Shown piece by piece: positions 15,612 to 25,500 of a stretch of 34,626 nt of DNA. Below the pieces are notes generated by a model. It had not been told where the DNA came from. It saw nothing but the letters and a program-made list of their open reading frames with translations, and did no database searches. The DNA comes from Ruminococcus sp. UBA4275 (GTDB lineage: Bacteria > Bacillota > Clostridia > Oscillospirales > Ruminococcaceae). The position numbers and the translations under genes were made by a program. Each line of letters starts with the position of its first letter. Positions within the stretch are counted from its first letter, which is position 1. Location of the stretch: positions 1 through 34,626 of the forward strand of contig DGVV01000083.1 of NCBI GenBank assembly GCA_002395085.1. The letters are read 5' to 3'.

Positions 15612-17978
15612 TTATGCCATGCCGAGTGCATCCTCACCAATCAGCTTTGCGAGGAATCGCAGCAGCTTAGAGAGGTCGCCGGGATCCGTCTTGCCGTTGC
15701 CGTTGACATCCGCATTCGCAATACCGAGCTCCTTGACAACTGCGGTGGAGTCGCCGCCGACAACACGCGCAAGCATAACAGCATCCTTGACATCCACAAT
15801 CCCGTCGCAGTTGACATCACCGAGTTTGCCAACGTTAGGGTCAGGATCATCGTACAGAATGGTCGTCGTAGTAACAGTCGTCGTAGTTGTCGTGGTGGTC
15901 GTCGTAGTCGTAGTGGGCTTGGTGTCCGAGGTCGTGGTTGTGGTGGTCAGCTCGCTCGGCTGCGTGATCTTGCCGGAATTGTAAGAGCCGTCCGGTGCAG
16001 GATTTGCAGAGATCGAGCCTTCACCGACATCGCCGTTCGGTTCATAACCGAAGATCAGCTTGCCGTTTTCATAAACCGGAATGTACTTGGTCTTCGTATT
16101 CGCATCAGAAGGCAGATCCTTTGCAGAGAAATCATTGGTGGCATCCCAGCCCTTGCCGTAATCCGGGCAGACAATTGCCAGCAGGATCTCGCACTGATGC
16201 TGACCCTCAGAAATCGGCATGAACGCTCTGCCGTCCGGGAACGTGATCTCAACATAGTAGATGTCGCCGCTGTACTGCTTCGGCTCGGAGATAATCGCCT
16301 TCTTGACGCCGTCCGCCGCATACATCTCAGACTGATCACGGTCGCAGCGCAGCACAACCTTTGTCGGGTCATAACCCGCAGCGATGACATCGCTTGCGTC
16401 GAAGTAGTAGCGCATGGAGATGTTATCTGCGACACGCGCCGGCCATGCGGTGTGGTTGGTAATCTTCATGCTGACAGTCGTTCCGCCGGAATCGTGGGTT
16501 GCCTTTGCCTCAACGAAGAACTCATCGTCGCGCTTCTCCGGATACGGGAATTCCGGATCGCTCTTGCCGCCGTACTTGTCGATCATCTTGCAGAGCATTG
16601 CAGTAAAGCCGGCGTTGTAGTCAGTCGCAACCTCATTGTTGATGTAGTTGCCGCGGTCATCCTCATATGCTCCGCTCTGGAGCGGGCCGCCGACAAGTGC
16701 GCCGTAGAGCGTGTGGCGGTTCGTTTCCGGATTCTCCAGCGAATTCTTCCATGAACCGTGCGCCGTTCTGTGGTGCGGATTCTTCGGGGAATTCTCCGCG
16801 TAGCCAACAAGGAAGCACTGCTTGTTCGGGTTGTCACCGAGCGCGAAATTAATTTGTGTCTCGTAGAGTTTCACGTAATCATTGTAATTTGCATCGTCCT
16901 CGAACAGGTGGTCGCAGGCAACTGCACACACAAATGCAAACGTATTCGCGTAACGGAGGCAGCCCCAGTTCTGCACGTAAATCAGTCCGCCGGGAACAAT
17001 ATCCTTGGAGGTACGCCAGTATTCAAGATGCTTCTTGACCTGTGCCTTCCATGTTTCGTCGCCGGTGTTCATCGCGTAGAGGAGGCTTGCGCCCTGCTGT
17101 ACATCATCCCAGCAATGGCACCACGAATACTTCAGTGTATCGCCCTGTCCCAGCTCCTTGCCGAGGTTCGGGATGTAGGATTTCGCCTGATCCAGATAGC
17201 TGGCGTCCTTGGTCGCGATGTAGAGCCAGTTTGCGAGATAGAACAGATCATCGTAGAACTGTCTTGACTCATAGAAGCCCTGCGCATCGGATTTGTTATA
17301 GGTCGCGTCGCTGCGGTCAGCATCCGCAATTTTCATGTAATTTTTCGCGGTCTTGAGATAGCCGTCCAGCGTGGTTTTATCCACCCTGCCCTGAAGGGCG
17401 CAGTAACCGGCTGCGAGGGCAGCACCCATCTGCGCGGTAACGGCGGAGCAATTTCTGCCCTCCAGATGTCCGCGCTTTCCCGCACGCTGATCCTTCATGC
17501 CGTACTCAAGCAGTTCCACTGGGCCCCACCATGTGTGGTCCTCCTGACCGATACCGACCTGATAGACCACGGAATCACCGAGATCGCAGCGGACGAAGTA
17601 ATCCAGCACGAATTTCAGGTTGTTGACGTAATTGGTCATCTCGCCGCACTTCTCCACGGCTTCCGGATACTCATAGAGACCCCATGCCAGCATACACGCC
17701 GAATACGACATCGGCAGATTGAACTTCACATGGTCACCGGCGTCGTACCAGCCGCCGTCCACATCGTCGTCAACGGTCGCATCCGCACGCCATTCCACGC
17801 GGTTCCATTCGGGCAGTTTGCCTGCCTGCTGACACTCATAAAAATAGAGCGACATTTGCAGTGCTTTTGCATAATCCAGCTCTGCTGCGGAAGCGCTGCC
17901 TGCCGGCACAAGCTGCACAGCGCCTGCAAGCACAGAAGCAGCCATTGCTGCCGCTGTGATGCGTCCTTTCAGTTTCAT
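15612..17978 (-). CDS. GH9 endoglucanase with CBM3 and dockerin (788 aa)
   Basis: Cellulosomal cellulase cutting beta-1,4-glucan by inversion. Signal peptide about 1-31. The GH9 (alpha/alpha)6 domain covers about 33-470, with DAGDH at 79-83 (catalytic base aspartates), the conserved histidine segment NPHHRTAHG, and NEVATDYNAGF near 446 supplying the catalytic acid glutamate. A family 3 carbohydrate-binding module follows directly (about 480-645), the theme-B arrangement typical of processive endoglucanases. A threonine-rich linker with an unbroken run of 14 Thr (about 678-710) leads to the dockerin (about 714-779), with loops GDVNCDGIVDVKDAVMLARV and ADVNGNGKTDPGDLSKLLRF. Start at 17978 is chosen for AAGGAGG and a good signal peptide; the frame continues upstream only through the leader. 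Own promoter and terminator. Confidence 0.96.
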   Translation of the reverse strand: MKLKGRITAAAMAASVLAGAVQLVPAGSASAAELDYAKALQMSLYFYECQQAGKLPEWNRVEWRADATVDDDVDGGWYDAGDHVKFNLPMSYSACMLAWGLYEYPEAVEKCGEMTNYVNNLKFVLDYFVRCDLGDSVVYQVGIGQEDHTWWGPVELLEYGMKDQRAGKRGHLEGRNCSAVTAQMGAALAAGYCALQGRVDKTTLDGYLKTAKNYMKIADADRSDATYNKSDAQGFYESRQFYDDLFYLANWLYIATKDASYLDQAKSYIPNLGKELGQGDTLKYSWCHCWDDVQQGASLLYAMNTGDETWKAQVKKHLEYWRTSKDIVPGGLIYVQNWGCLRYANTFAFVCAVACDHLFEDDANYNDYVKLYETQINFALGDNPNKQCFLVGYAENSPKNPHHRTAHGSWKNSLENPETNRHTLYGALVGGPLQSGAYEDDRGNYINNEVATDYNAGFTAMLCKMIDKYGGKSDPEFPYPEKRDDEFFVEAKATHDSGGTTVSMKITNHTAWPARVADNISMRYYFDASDVIAAGYDPTKVVLRCDRDQSEMYAADGVKKAIISEPKQYSGDIYYVEITFPDGRAFMPISEGQHQCEILLAIVCPDYGKGWDATNDFSAKDLPSDANTKTKYIPVYENGKLIFGYEPNGDVGEGSISANPAPDGSYNSGKITQPSELTTTTTTSDTKPTTTTTTTTTTTTTVTTTTILYDDPDPNVGKLGDVNCDGIVDVKDAVMLARVVGGDSTAVVKELGIANADVNGNGKTDPGDLSKLLRFLAKLIGEDALGMA

Positions 17979-18028
17979 AAAACCCCTCCTTTTATTGGGC
18001 GTGAGACCATTCCACGCCATCATACACT

Positions 18029-18057
18029 ATTATGCCACATTTTCCGGCAAATGTCAA
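18029..18057 (-). promoter_or_regulatory. Sigma-A promoter of the GH9 cellulase gene
   Basis: On the minus strand TTGACA (18052-18057) and CATAAT (18029-18034) with a 17-bp spacer and TGG before the -10. The leader of about 45 bases contains a 6-bp hairpin, GGCGTG/CACGCC (17998-18003 with 18013-18018), shortly before the ribosome site AAGGAGG. Confidence 0.85.
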
Positions 18058-18077
18058 GTGGCTTTGGGCAATCAAGC

Positions 18078-18112
18078 AAAAAACGCGCACCGTCGGGCAG
18101 ACAGTGCGCGTT
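18078..18112 (-). terminator. Terminator of the pilus operon
   Basis: On the minus strand a 9-bp GC-rich stem (18104-18112 with 18082-18090) is followed by a run of six T (18078-18083). It lies six bases after the last sortase stop and separates the pilus operon from the cellulase promoter. Confidence 0.9.
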
Positions 18113-18117
18113 CAGAT

Positions 18118-18798
18118 TCAGAATGCAGAAGCAGGCATTGTTTCCTCTGCCTCATCCGGAATTTCACAGCAGCGAACGGTCAGACGCTGCTTGCCGCCGA
18201 GCGTACAGGTGTAAAGGGAAAGATCATAGCCGCTTTCCACCATCTCCGGCACGTCGGTCGGATTCAGAATTTCGACATCCGCAACCGCATAGGTATGCGT
18301 GATGTTGGCTGCATCGGTGAAATACACAACATCGCCGGCGCGGATGCTGTGACATTTGCCGAAGCTGTTGCGGTAATTATGCCCCGCAATCACGAGATTG
18401 CCTTCCTCCGCAGAACCGTAATAACGGCACGGAGCGAGGTTCAGGCGGACATCATCCCAACCGTCCAGCACAGGAAGTTCCATGCCGACGGAAGGAACGG
18501 TGATATAGCCGATGTAGTTATAGCCGTTCACGGGAATCACAAAACCCGTTCCGGAATCATCCGCAGCAAGTTCCGGAGTATAGGCATCGCCCAGCAGATA
18601 CTGCTGTACCAGCGCAGAATCCGTATTTGCTGCACCCTCCGCAATGGCATCGAGCAGCAGCGGCATTGTTTCCGCAGCAGCCTCCTCAGCCGCACGGGAA
18701 TTCTGTTCATTCTCCCAAAGCATCAGCGCGCATTTTCCGATCATTGCGCAGCCGGCCAGAATGCACATTGCACCGATGAATTTACGAATCTGAGCCAT
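18118..18798 (-). CDS. Second sortase of the pilus operon (226 aa)
   Basis: Membrane-anchored transpeptidase. One N-terminal helix (about 5-25) and a sortase barrel with all three catalytic residues: His in LVIAGHNYRNSFG, Cys in LYTCTLGG, Arg in QRLTVRC. It lacks a C-terminal membrane helix, unlike the class C enzyme two genes upstream. The TCT-GGKQR pattern does not let me assign a class with certainty; B-like or another clostridial group are options. It overlaps the end of the LIQTG minor pilin gene by 17 bases and is the last gene of the operon, so it probably handles that substrate or anchors finished pili to the wall. The start at MAQIRKF was chosen over MAERRRK seven codons earlier; the ribosome site is weak for both. 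Confidence 0.88.
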   Translation of the reverse strand: MAQIRKFIGAMCILAGCAMIGKCALMLWENEQNSRAAEEAAAETMPLLLDAIAEGAANTDSALVQQYLLGDAYTPELAADDSGTGFVIPVNGYNYIGYITVPSVGMELPVLDGWDDVRLNLAPCRYYGSAEEGNLVIAGHNYRNSFGKCHSIRAGDVVYFTDAANITHTYAVADVEILNPTDVPEMVESGYDLSLYTCTLGGKQRLTVRCCEIPDEAEETMPASAF

Positions 18799-19690
18799 TT
18801 TTCTTCTTCTTTCCGCCAATCATCAGCACCAGACCAAACAGAATGAGAAGCAGTCCCCCGCCGGCAAGCAGCAGAACCGGCTGCAAAATCTGACCGGTCT
18901 GAATAAGGGTAACCGTATTGGTAACGGTAAACGTCATGCCGTCCTTATCGTAGGTGACGGTATAGCCCTTCGGGACTGCGACCTCACGCACCGACCAGTC
19001 ATCCGCATAGACAAGCGCTTCCCATGTCGCGCTCCAGTTGTTCGATTCCGAAAGCACAACCGTATCAAAGACCTTTGTGCCGCGCAGCACCTGCACCTGC
19101 ACATTTTCGGGACGGTTCTTGCCATCATCATTCCATATTTTTTTGATGCGCAGTCTGCTGGTCCGCAAGGGACTGTCAATCTTCGGTTCTGCATAAGAAT
19201 CGTAGAATAGCGTACCGTTCTCAGAGACACCGGGCAGCGCGATCAGAAACGGGGTAAACGTCGCAGTTTCGTTATTTCCGGTTTCAGCAGCGAGATACAG
19301 ACCGCATTTAAGCTGATTGAACACCGCAATGCCGTCCGCATCGGTCAGCATGGAAACACCCTTCGGAGCATGGGTATTCGCATAGGAATACACCGCATCT
19401 GCAAGGCGGGGCGATTCAATATCCGTGAGGTCGAAGTCACCGTCCTTGAAATCGGCGGTCAGGGTATATGCAAAACTGCCTGCCTCATTCACAGCAGCAT
19501 CTGCCACGCGGTAAATGGAGACCTCCGCGCCGGCAAACTGCTGATGCTGGTCTGTCGTCAAGGTTATCGTGACAGAACAGGGGTGCGCGGGATCAAATTC
19601 CGCAATGGTATCCGCAGCAGCCGTTACCGTGAATGCCGCAGCAGAAAGCAGCACAGCGGCGGTACGCAGAAACGTATTGATGAGCTTCAT
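18782..19690 (-). CDS. CnaB-domain minor pilin with LIQTG sorting signal (302 aa)
   Basis: Secreted surface protein, probably the basal or minor pilin. Signal peptide about 1-26. An N-terminal beta domain (about 36-175) contains FAGAEVSIYRVADA and a GLYLAAET strand, typical of SpaA-like folds. A CnaB domain (about 178-262) starts RLRIKKIWNDDGKNRPENV and has the isopeptide-forming type of Lys and Glu (IKKIW, SVREVAVPKGY). The sorting signal is LIQTG (about 263-267) instead of LPxTG, followed by a hydrophobic segment and KKKK. Its start ATG overlaps the class C sortase stop by four bases and its end overlaps the next sortase gene by 17 bases, so all three are translated together. Confidence 0.87.
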   Translation of the reverse strand: MKLINTFLRTAAVLLSAAAFTVTAAADTIAEFDPAHPCSVTITLTTDQHQQFAGAEVSIYRVADAAVNEAGSFAYTLTADFKDGDFDLTDIESPRLADAVYSYANTHAPKGVSMLTDADGIAVFNQLKCGLYLAAETGNNETATFTPFLIALPGVSENGTLFYDSYAEPKIDSPLRTSRLRIKKIWNDDGKNRPENVQVQVLRGTKVFDTVVLSESNNWSATWEALVYADDWSVREVAVPKGYTVTYDKDGMTFTVTNTVTLIQTGQILQPVLLLAGGGLLLILFGLVLMIGGKKKKNGSDS

Positions 19691-20559
19691 GCCTGTTTCG
19701 TTTCCTCCTTTTTACTCTTGCTGAACGTGCGCTTCCTGTGCCGGTAAATCAGCAGCAGGATGAGCGCTGCAATCAGCATCGGCGCAGCCAGAACCGGAGC
19801 GACAACAATCGGCTCAATCCGGAACGCCTCATTCGCGATATAAAGACCCGGCCCGCTCTCCTCCTGATGCACCCGCACACCGCGTACCAGAAGACGGTGC
19901 GTATTGATGCCGTAAGGGGTACAGGTCAGCAGCGTGCAGTAATCCTTGCCCGGTACAATCCGGAGATCCTCAGATTCTGACGGCAGCACAACCTTGATCT
20001 GATCGACCTGATAGACCAGCGTCTGCCGCAAAACATTGATTGCAAATGTATCCCCGATCTCCATCTTGTCGAGATCGGTAAACAGCTTGGCACTGGGCAG
20101 ACCGCGGTGTCCGGAGAGAACCGCGTGCGTACTCTTTCCGCCCACGGGCAGGCTTGTCCCTTCCAGGTGGCCTACGCCGACTTGCAGAACAGTTGCATCG
20201 ACGCCGTGATACAGCGGAAGCTGCACCCCGATTTTTCCGATGTCGATATACCCCATGATGCCTGTTCCCGTGACATCGAGAAGCCTGTCATAACCACTGA
20301 GTAAATCCGGACGGTAAAACGCACCGGACTCCTCAGCGAGATTGCGGTTATACTGCGAAGCCTGTGCGAACATTTCCGCAATCATTTCGTCGGTCGCGCT
20401 GTCCATTGTCATGCTGTACAGTGCGATCGCCTTGGAAGCATTTTTTTCGTTGATATAATTGCTGATGGTCGGGTATAGCAGCACGGACAGTCCAATGAAA
20501 AACATCAGCACAATCAAAACATCTATCAATCTTGCAGACAGCTTCAGTTTCTTTTTCAT
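19687..20559 (-). CDS. Class C (pilin-polymerising) sortase (290 aa)
   Basis: Joins pilin subunits through isopeptide bonds. Class C features are clear: an N-terminal membrane helix (about 13-33), the catalytic barrel, and a second C-terminal membrane helix (about 250-272) with a basic tail. Catalytic residues are His in LSGHRGLPSAKLF, Cys in LLTCTPYGINTH and Arg in HRLLVRG. A DP(F/W) lid motif, common in class C sortases, is not evident in the segment before the barrel (AEESGAFYRPDLL). Start at 20559 (MKKKLKLSA) is chosen for GGGAG seven bases upstream; the open frame extends 29 codons further without support. It follows the major pilin after a 93-base gap holding a hairpin. Confidence 0.93.
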   Translation of the reverse strand: MKKKLKLSARLIDVLIVLMFFIGLSVLLYPTISNYINEKNASKAIALYSMTMDSATDEMIAEMFAQASQYNRNLAEESGAFYRPDLLSGYDRLLDVTGTGIMGYIDIGKIGVQLPLYHGVDATVLQVGVGHLEGTSLPVGGKSTHAVLSGHRGLPSAKLFTDLDKMEIGDTFAINVLRQTLVYQVDQIKVVLPSESEDLRIVPGKDYCTLLTCTPYGINTHRLLVRGVRVHQEESGPGLYIANEAFRIEPIVVAPVLAAPMLIAALILLLIYRHRKRTFSKSKKEETKQA

Positions 20560-20583
20560 TGGATTCTCCCTGCTGCGATGAAC

Positions 20584-20617
20584 GCAGCGGAAGCGCGTGA
20601 ACCGCATCTTCCGCTGC
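20584..20617 (-). other. Intercistronic hairpin between major pilin and sortase C
   Basis: Perfect 10-bp stem (arms GCAGCGGAAG 20584-20593 and CTTCCGCTGC 20608-20617) with a 14-base loop, between the pilin stop and the sortase ribosome site. No T run follows on the minus strand, so it is not an intrinsic terminator. Its place fits a 3' stabiliser of the pilin mRNA that would allow more pilin than sortase. Confidence 0.6.
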
Positions 20618-20652
20618 ACTCCCTCGCACTGCGAATGATTACGCAAATTGAA

Positions 20653-22524
20653 TTACTTGGTCTTTGCAGCCTTTCTTCTGTTGACGAACAGGACAACTGC
20701 GCCTGCGGTCAGCAGAGAACCGATGATGTAGAACAGAACCGTGCCGACGCCGCCGGTTACAGGGAGGATGATACCCCTCTTGTTGACGACCTTCACCGTG
20801 TGAATGGTGGAGTACTCGTCATCTGCGATTGCCTTTACTTCTTCGCCATCGAAGCCGGCAACAACTTTACCGTCAACCTTCCAGGTGATCTGCTCACCGA
20901 CTGCCTTGGTCATGTCGATGTCAGCAGTAATCTCAAATTCAATCGGCTGAACCGCATTATAGCCGTTCGGAGCCTTCGTCTCAGTCAGGGTGTATGTACC
21001 GGCCTTGAGACCTGCAAAGGTCAGATAACCGGACTTGTCAACCTCAGCTGTCACCTCAGCGGTATCGCCGGACTTCTCGAAGGCGCTGTAGTCAAAAGCA
21101 CCCAGCTTATACTTCGTCGTGGTGCTTTCATACTTGTCATCGGTCTTTCCTGCAACCGGTGCAGTGGTGGTGTAAGTGCCGTTCTTCAGCAGCCAGTATT
21201 TGCCAGCCTCATCCGCAACAAACCCAGTACTCTTGTAGGTCAGAACCGTGTTGAGATTTGCGCCGGTGAGCGTGAACTCTGCACCCTGCAGGGACAGATC
21301 GTTCTCATCAACCTTCAGAACGCGGATACCGGTGGTGAACACGCGGGTCTTGTCCTTCGGGGTAATGCCCATCGGATCATCGTCATCCGGCTCATCCGGA
21401 ACATTGGGCTGACCGGTAGACTTTTCATTGGGGTTATTGGAGAACGTGAGATCAACCTCATTCGGGTTACCGACGAGCGTGCGGTCAGCATTCTCATTCA
21501 GGGTTGCGGAATAGTTGATCACGATGTCCTTCTTGTCAGCCGCATTATCAGCATACTGGATGAAGTCCACGAAGACGATTTCAAAGGTCTTGCCTTCAGC
21601 CGTGAGCTTCTCTTTGCCCGTGCCGTCAGCGGTCTTGACATAGAAGTCAGTATCCCGGTCCAGCGTTTCACCGCCGATGGTGATTGCAACCGAGTCCGAA
21701 TCGAAGGTCAGACCGTCGCACATTTTATCAGAGACGATGAAGAAATACTTCTCATAGCCTTCCATGTTCGGAACGTGGCTGTCGAGGGTGTAGTTAATCA
21801 CATCACCGATTGCAGCGTTCGTACCCTTCGTCTTGGTATTGCCTTCCTGGATATTCTTCGAGATGGACGGAACATCTTCCTTCACATCAACTTCGACATC
21901 ATCAACCACGCGGAGGATGAAATCTGTATAAGCAACAGATTCCTTATCCGCCTGAGAGCCGTCCTCATCCTTGATGAGGTAGTAACCGGTGGTCAGATCC
22001 TCGATCACGCCCTCTGTCTCACCGTCAGCAATTTCGACAGAGCCGGCCGGCGTATCGCCTTTGAGCGCGCTGTTGAGGACATCAGCCAGCTTCTGCGGGA
22101 AACCGGTCTTACCGGCATTATTGCTGATTGCCTTTGCAACATTGGAGGGGGTGAAAGCAGTCGGATCCGTCGCTTTGAAGAATTCCGCAAAAGCAGTCTT
22201 CACAACGCCATCAACATCATCAGCGCTCAGTGCAGTCTTCAATGCAGCAGAATCAACGTTGTCGCCCCACTCGATGTCAACCATCACATCGTCAGCGATT
22301 GCGCCCTTGAAGATCTGATATGCCTGATACTTATGTGCTTTCGTATCGGTCGCGTTCTTCACGATGGTCACGTCATGCTTCTCAGTCTTCGCCTGATTCT
22401 TCGGAGCAGCAGAGGTGGTGGTCTCAGCAGGCGCAGTATCACCTGCAAACGCGGTTGCAGCGCCCATAGATGTTGCTGCAAGAGCAGCCGTCATCAGCAC
22501 AGCAAAAATTCTCGATTTTTTCAC
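20653..22524 (-). CDS. Major pilin (backbone), LPVTG-anchored (623 aa)
   Basis: Shaft subunit of a sortase-assembled pilus. A signal peptide (about 1-28: KKSRIFAVLMTAALAATSMG) is followed by an N-terminal domain (about 45-220), a GramPos pilin D2-type isopeptide domain (about 225-395, with YEKYFFIVSDKM and ending in NEVDLTFSNNPNE), and a SpaA/CnaB domain (about 400-575) with E-box LTETKAPNGYN. The sorting signal LPVTG (about 587-591) precedes a hydrophobic segment and a RRK tail. A classic YPKN pilin motif is not obvious. I chose the GTG at 22524, with AAAGGA nine bases upstream and a standard signal peptide; a TTG eight codons earlier gives the longest frame but has no ribosome site. Flanked by the tip-protein gene and sortase C. 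Confidence 0.92.
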   Translation of the reverse strand: MKKSRIFAVLMTAALAATSMGAATAFAGDTAPAETTTSAAPKNQAKTEKHDVTIVKNATDTKAHKYQAYQIFKGAIADDVMVDIEWGDNVDSAALKTALSADDVDGVVKTAFAEFFKATDPTAFTPSNVAKAISNNAGKTGFPQKLADVLNSALKGDTPAGSVEIADGETEGVIEDLTTGYYLIKDEDGSQADKESVAYTDFILRVVDDVEVDVKEDVPSISKNIQEGNTKTKGTNAAIGDVINYTLDSHVPNMEGYEKYFFIVSDKMCDGLTFDSDSVAITIGGETLDRDTDFYVKTADGTGKEKLTAEGKTFEIVFVDFIQYADNAADKKDIVINYSATLNENADRTLVGNPNEVDLTFSNNPNEKSTGQPNVPDEPDDDDPMGITPKDKTRVFTTGIRVLKVDENDLSLQGAEFTLTGANLNTVLTYKSTGFVADEAGKYWLLKNGTYTTTAPVAGKTDDKYESTTTKYKLGAFDYSAFEKSGDTAEVTAEVDKSGYLTFAGLKAGTYTLTETKAPNGYNAVQPIEFEITADIDMTKAVGEQITWKVDGKVVAGFDGEEVKAIADDEYSTIHTVKVVNKRGIILPVTGGVGTVLFYIIGSLLTAGAVVLFVNRRKAAKTK

Positions 22525-22575
22525 TTTCCATAATCCTTTCTGTTTCAAGTTTTTCGGGTTTGCGGATTGCTTCTG

Positions 22576-25500
22576 TCAGGAGTCTTGTGCGTCCTCCTTC
22601 CGTCTGCATTTCAACGGCAGAAGAACCGCCGCTGTAATCAAAATCACACCGCCAGCCGTATAAGGCAGCGTACCGGTACCGCCGGTTTCGGGGAGCGTAT
22701 AGGGAACTGCGTTGTGGAAGATGAAAGTATCCGGCACATCACTGAGAATCTCAATGAAGTAAGAACCGGAACCGGGTGTCAGCTCCTTCACCTCAAGGTC
22801 AAGCGGATACGTTCTGGTATCAAAATGCAATGCCTTTTCTTCTTCCGTTGCATTATTGACATTCAGACTCTCGCGCAGCTCATAATGGTATGTACCAAGA
22901 TTTTCAAAGCGCAGCGGATTGAACGCGATATTGCCGTCTGCATCATTTGTCGCAGATGCAACCACGCGGTCATTATCGTCTTTGTCAACAATCTCAAAGT
23001 TAAACTTTCCGGCGGCAAGCTCCATGCCCGTCAGTTCTTTTCTGGTTTTGAGCCGGAGCATTGCTGCACTGGAACGTGCGGTAAAGTCCATACCGGAGTG
23101 ATCCGGGCACTTGTTGTGCGCATCAATCATATCCTGCTCGTGCAACGGATACAGCATATGATCAATGTCGATCTTGTCCGATTCGCCGCTCCACGGCACC
23201 GGCGTCCAGTCGCCCTGCGGAACCCATGCCCCGTCCTGGAAGACTTCAACCAGCTTATACTCCTCATAATTCGGCGTGAGCTGAAGCTGCACATCGAACA
23301 CGACTTCATCCGCAGCATCGTAGCTGTAGTAACGCGGTTTACCGGGTTCATCACGGTCTCTGCCGGAAAATATTCTGAAATAATCCGGCTGCGAAGACCA
23401 CTCAAACTGTGTACTCTGTGATTCAAGGCTAATGTTGACGTAATCACCAGGCTTATACACACCATCATCATATGGCGGAAACACACTGCCATGATAATTC
23501 CGAATGATCTCGCCGGAAGCGTCATAGATGAAACAGTCGTTCACGCTGCTGATGGTTGCATCGTAGACACGCATGATTGTTTCGCGGCGGTCACCGTCCA
23601 CAGTGGTTTCGGTGATTGTATATTTACCGCCGTCAGAAATCTCAATATCCGCGTGGGTCATATCCTTGTTTTCTTCAATGCACTGCACGTAAAACTCACG
23701 CAGCGTCATGCCGTTCTGTACGAACTTCATCCGGTAATAGCCGGGTTCTTTCGGCTTCACGGTCACAGTCGCGATGCCGTTTTCAACGGTCTGCACCATC
23801 TCAAACTGGTCACCGGTCACAGGGGCACTGCCCTTGTCGCGGATGCCGTCCAGCCATGTCTCAACTTTCGCCGGTTCGCTGTCGATCTTCTCAGCAGTAA
23901 ACTGAATATTGCCGCCTTCCGGAATCGGATTATAAAATGTAGCCGTCTGACCGGACGAAAGCATATAAGGATAAATGCGCTTCAGCGAATGATCCGAACC
24001 GTTCATCCGGTAGGCATTCGGAATATAGCCGTCATCCGTTTTCAGCTCACCCGCACCGGCAACAACCTCCAGATACTCATTGACCTTATCAATGTTCCGG
24101 TCATCCAGAGCCGTTTTCACATTGATCGGATAATAGTTATTCTGGAACACCTGCACATAGAAATGTGCGAAGTTCCTGTTATTGCCGTCGAGGTCAATCA
24201 CGATCTCCGCACGGCCGGGATTGACCGCACGATACGAACGTTCCCGTCGTTCGCCGTTTGTAGCCTGAGCGCCGACTTCCTGCAAAACATCCGTATTCGG
24301 CAGATACAGATTTCCGTACTGCGAATTTGTAGAAGTCGTTTTGCCGGCAATTTTAACTGTCTGTCCGACGAACATATAAAACGGATTGGCTTCGGAATTA
24401 TCGACGAACGAGCCATTCGCGTTCTGTCTGATGTGATCTTTTTCTATATCCCCAAGCTCTGTGACGAGATAAAGCGAGAATGATTCTGTCTCAAACTCTG
24501 CACCCTCCGTCGTCACAATTGCTTCTTCCATGAGCGTCGCGCTGCCGTCATCCTGAATGTGCAGGAGACTCGGCTCAGCCTCAGGATCATCAGACAATTT
24601 CAGATCTTCCGGCAGATCAATCTTCACCTGAACGCTGAGCGAATCAGCAGGCTCGATTTCATTGCCCTGCGCATCATAGAACGCAATATCAACTGCGACC
24701 TGCTCATCCAGAATCGTCTCTGCACGCCCGATCACGGCGGCATCGCCCCAGACCTCCTGCAAGCTCGCATCACGCACCTTCATTTCCGTGCCAGCAGGGA
24801 AAATGTCCTCTGCTGCTGAGGCGCGCACCTTCACGCCGGACGCTGTTTCTCCTTCAAATTCCTGTGCAGGAAGCGTCGGCTGCGGGATCTCCAGCCAGCC
24901 AAAAATGACCGGATCATCCCACTGATAGGATTTTTCACAGACGCAGTCTCCGCTGTCACCCTCAATCAGGGAGATGCTGCCGTCTTTGCTGCCGGAAACG
25001 ATCGCTGACCGTTCCGCCTGACCGTCCGCATCCGCATCCAGAAACACGACATTGCCCCTCGCAGGGATTATACCGGCTTCCGGTTTCCGGAGCAGATCTG
25101 CCTTTTCGAGATTTCGTGCCCATGTTGTGCAGCTTCCGCCGACGGGAAGTCCCGTCTCCGCGACCCCCGCATAATTCAGGCAGAAATACGTGAAAAACGT
25201 GTTCCACGAGCCGTATGCATTGCCGTACCATTCACCGTAGCGCGTATAACCGCTGTGCGTTGTGCCATCCTGTGCGAGCTTGAAATTGCGGGTGCTTTCG
25301 GCGTATCCGATCTGCGACTTCGCAATTTCGTAGACATTTCTGCGCAGCATCACCTCTGAGCAGGCAGGCAGTTTCGCCTCCCAGTCAGCAGCAGTTTCCG
25401 TATCCGCGCTGATGTCCGGATAACACAGCTCACCATGCGTATGCTCCTCCAGTGAGCAGATCAGCTCCCGCTGCGGGGAAGTGTCGTCCGGCGGACCGGT

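Noticed and set aside
20578..22533. Long plus-strand open frame (651 codons) opposite the major pilin
   Set aside because: Mirror image of the pilin frame with no ribosome site and low-complexity composition; the pilin domains and LPVTG signal are on the other strand.
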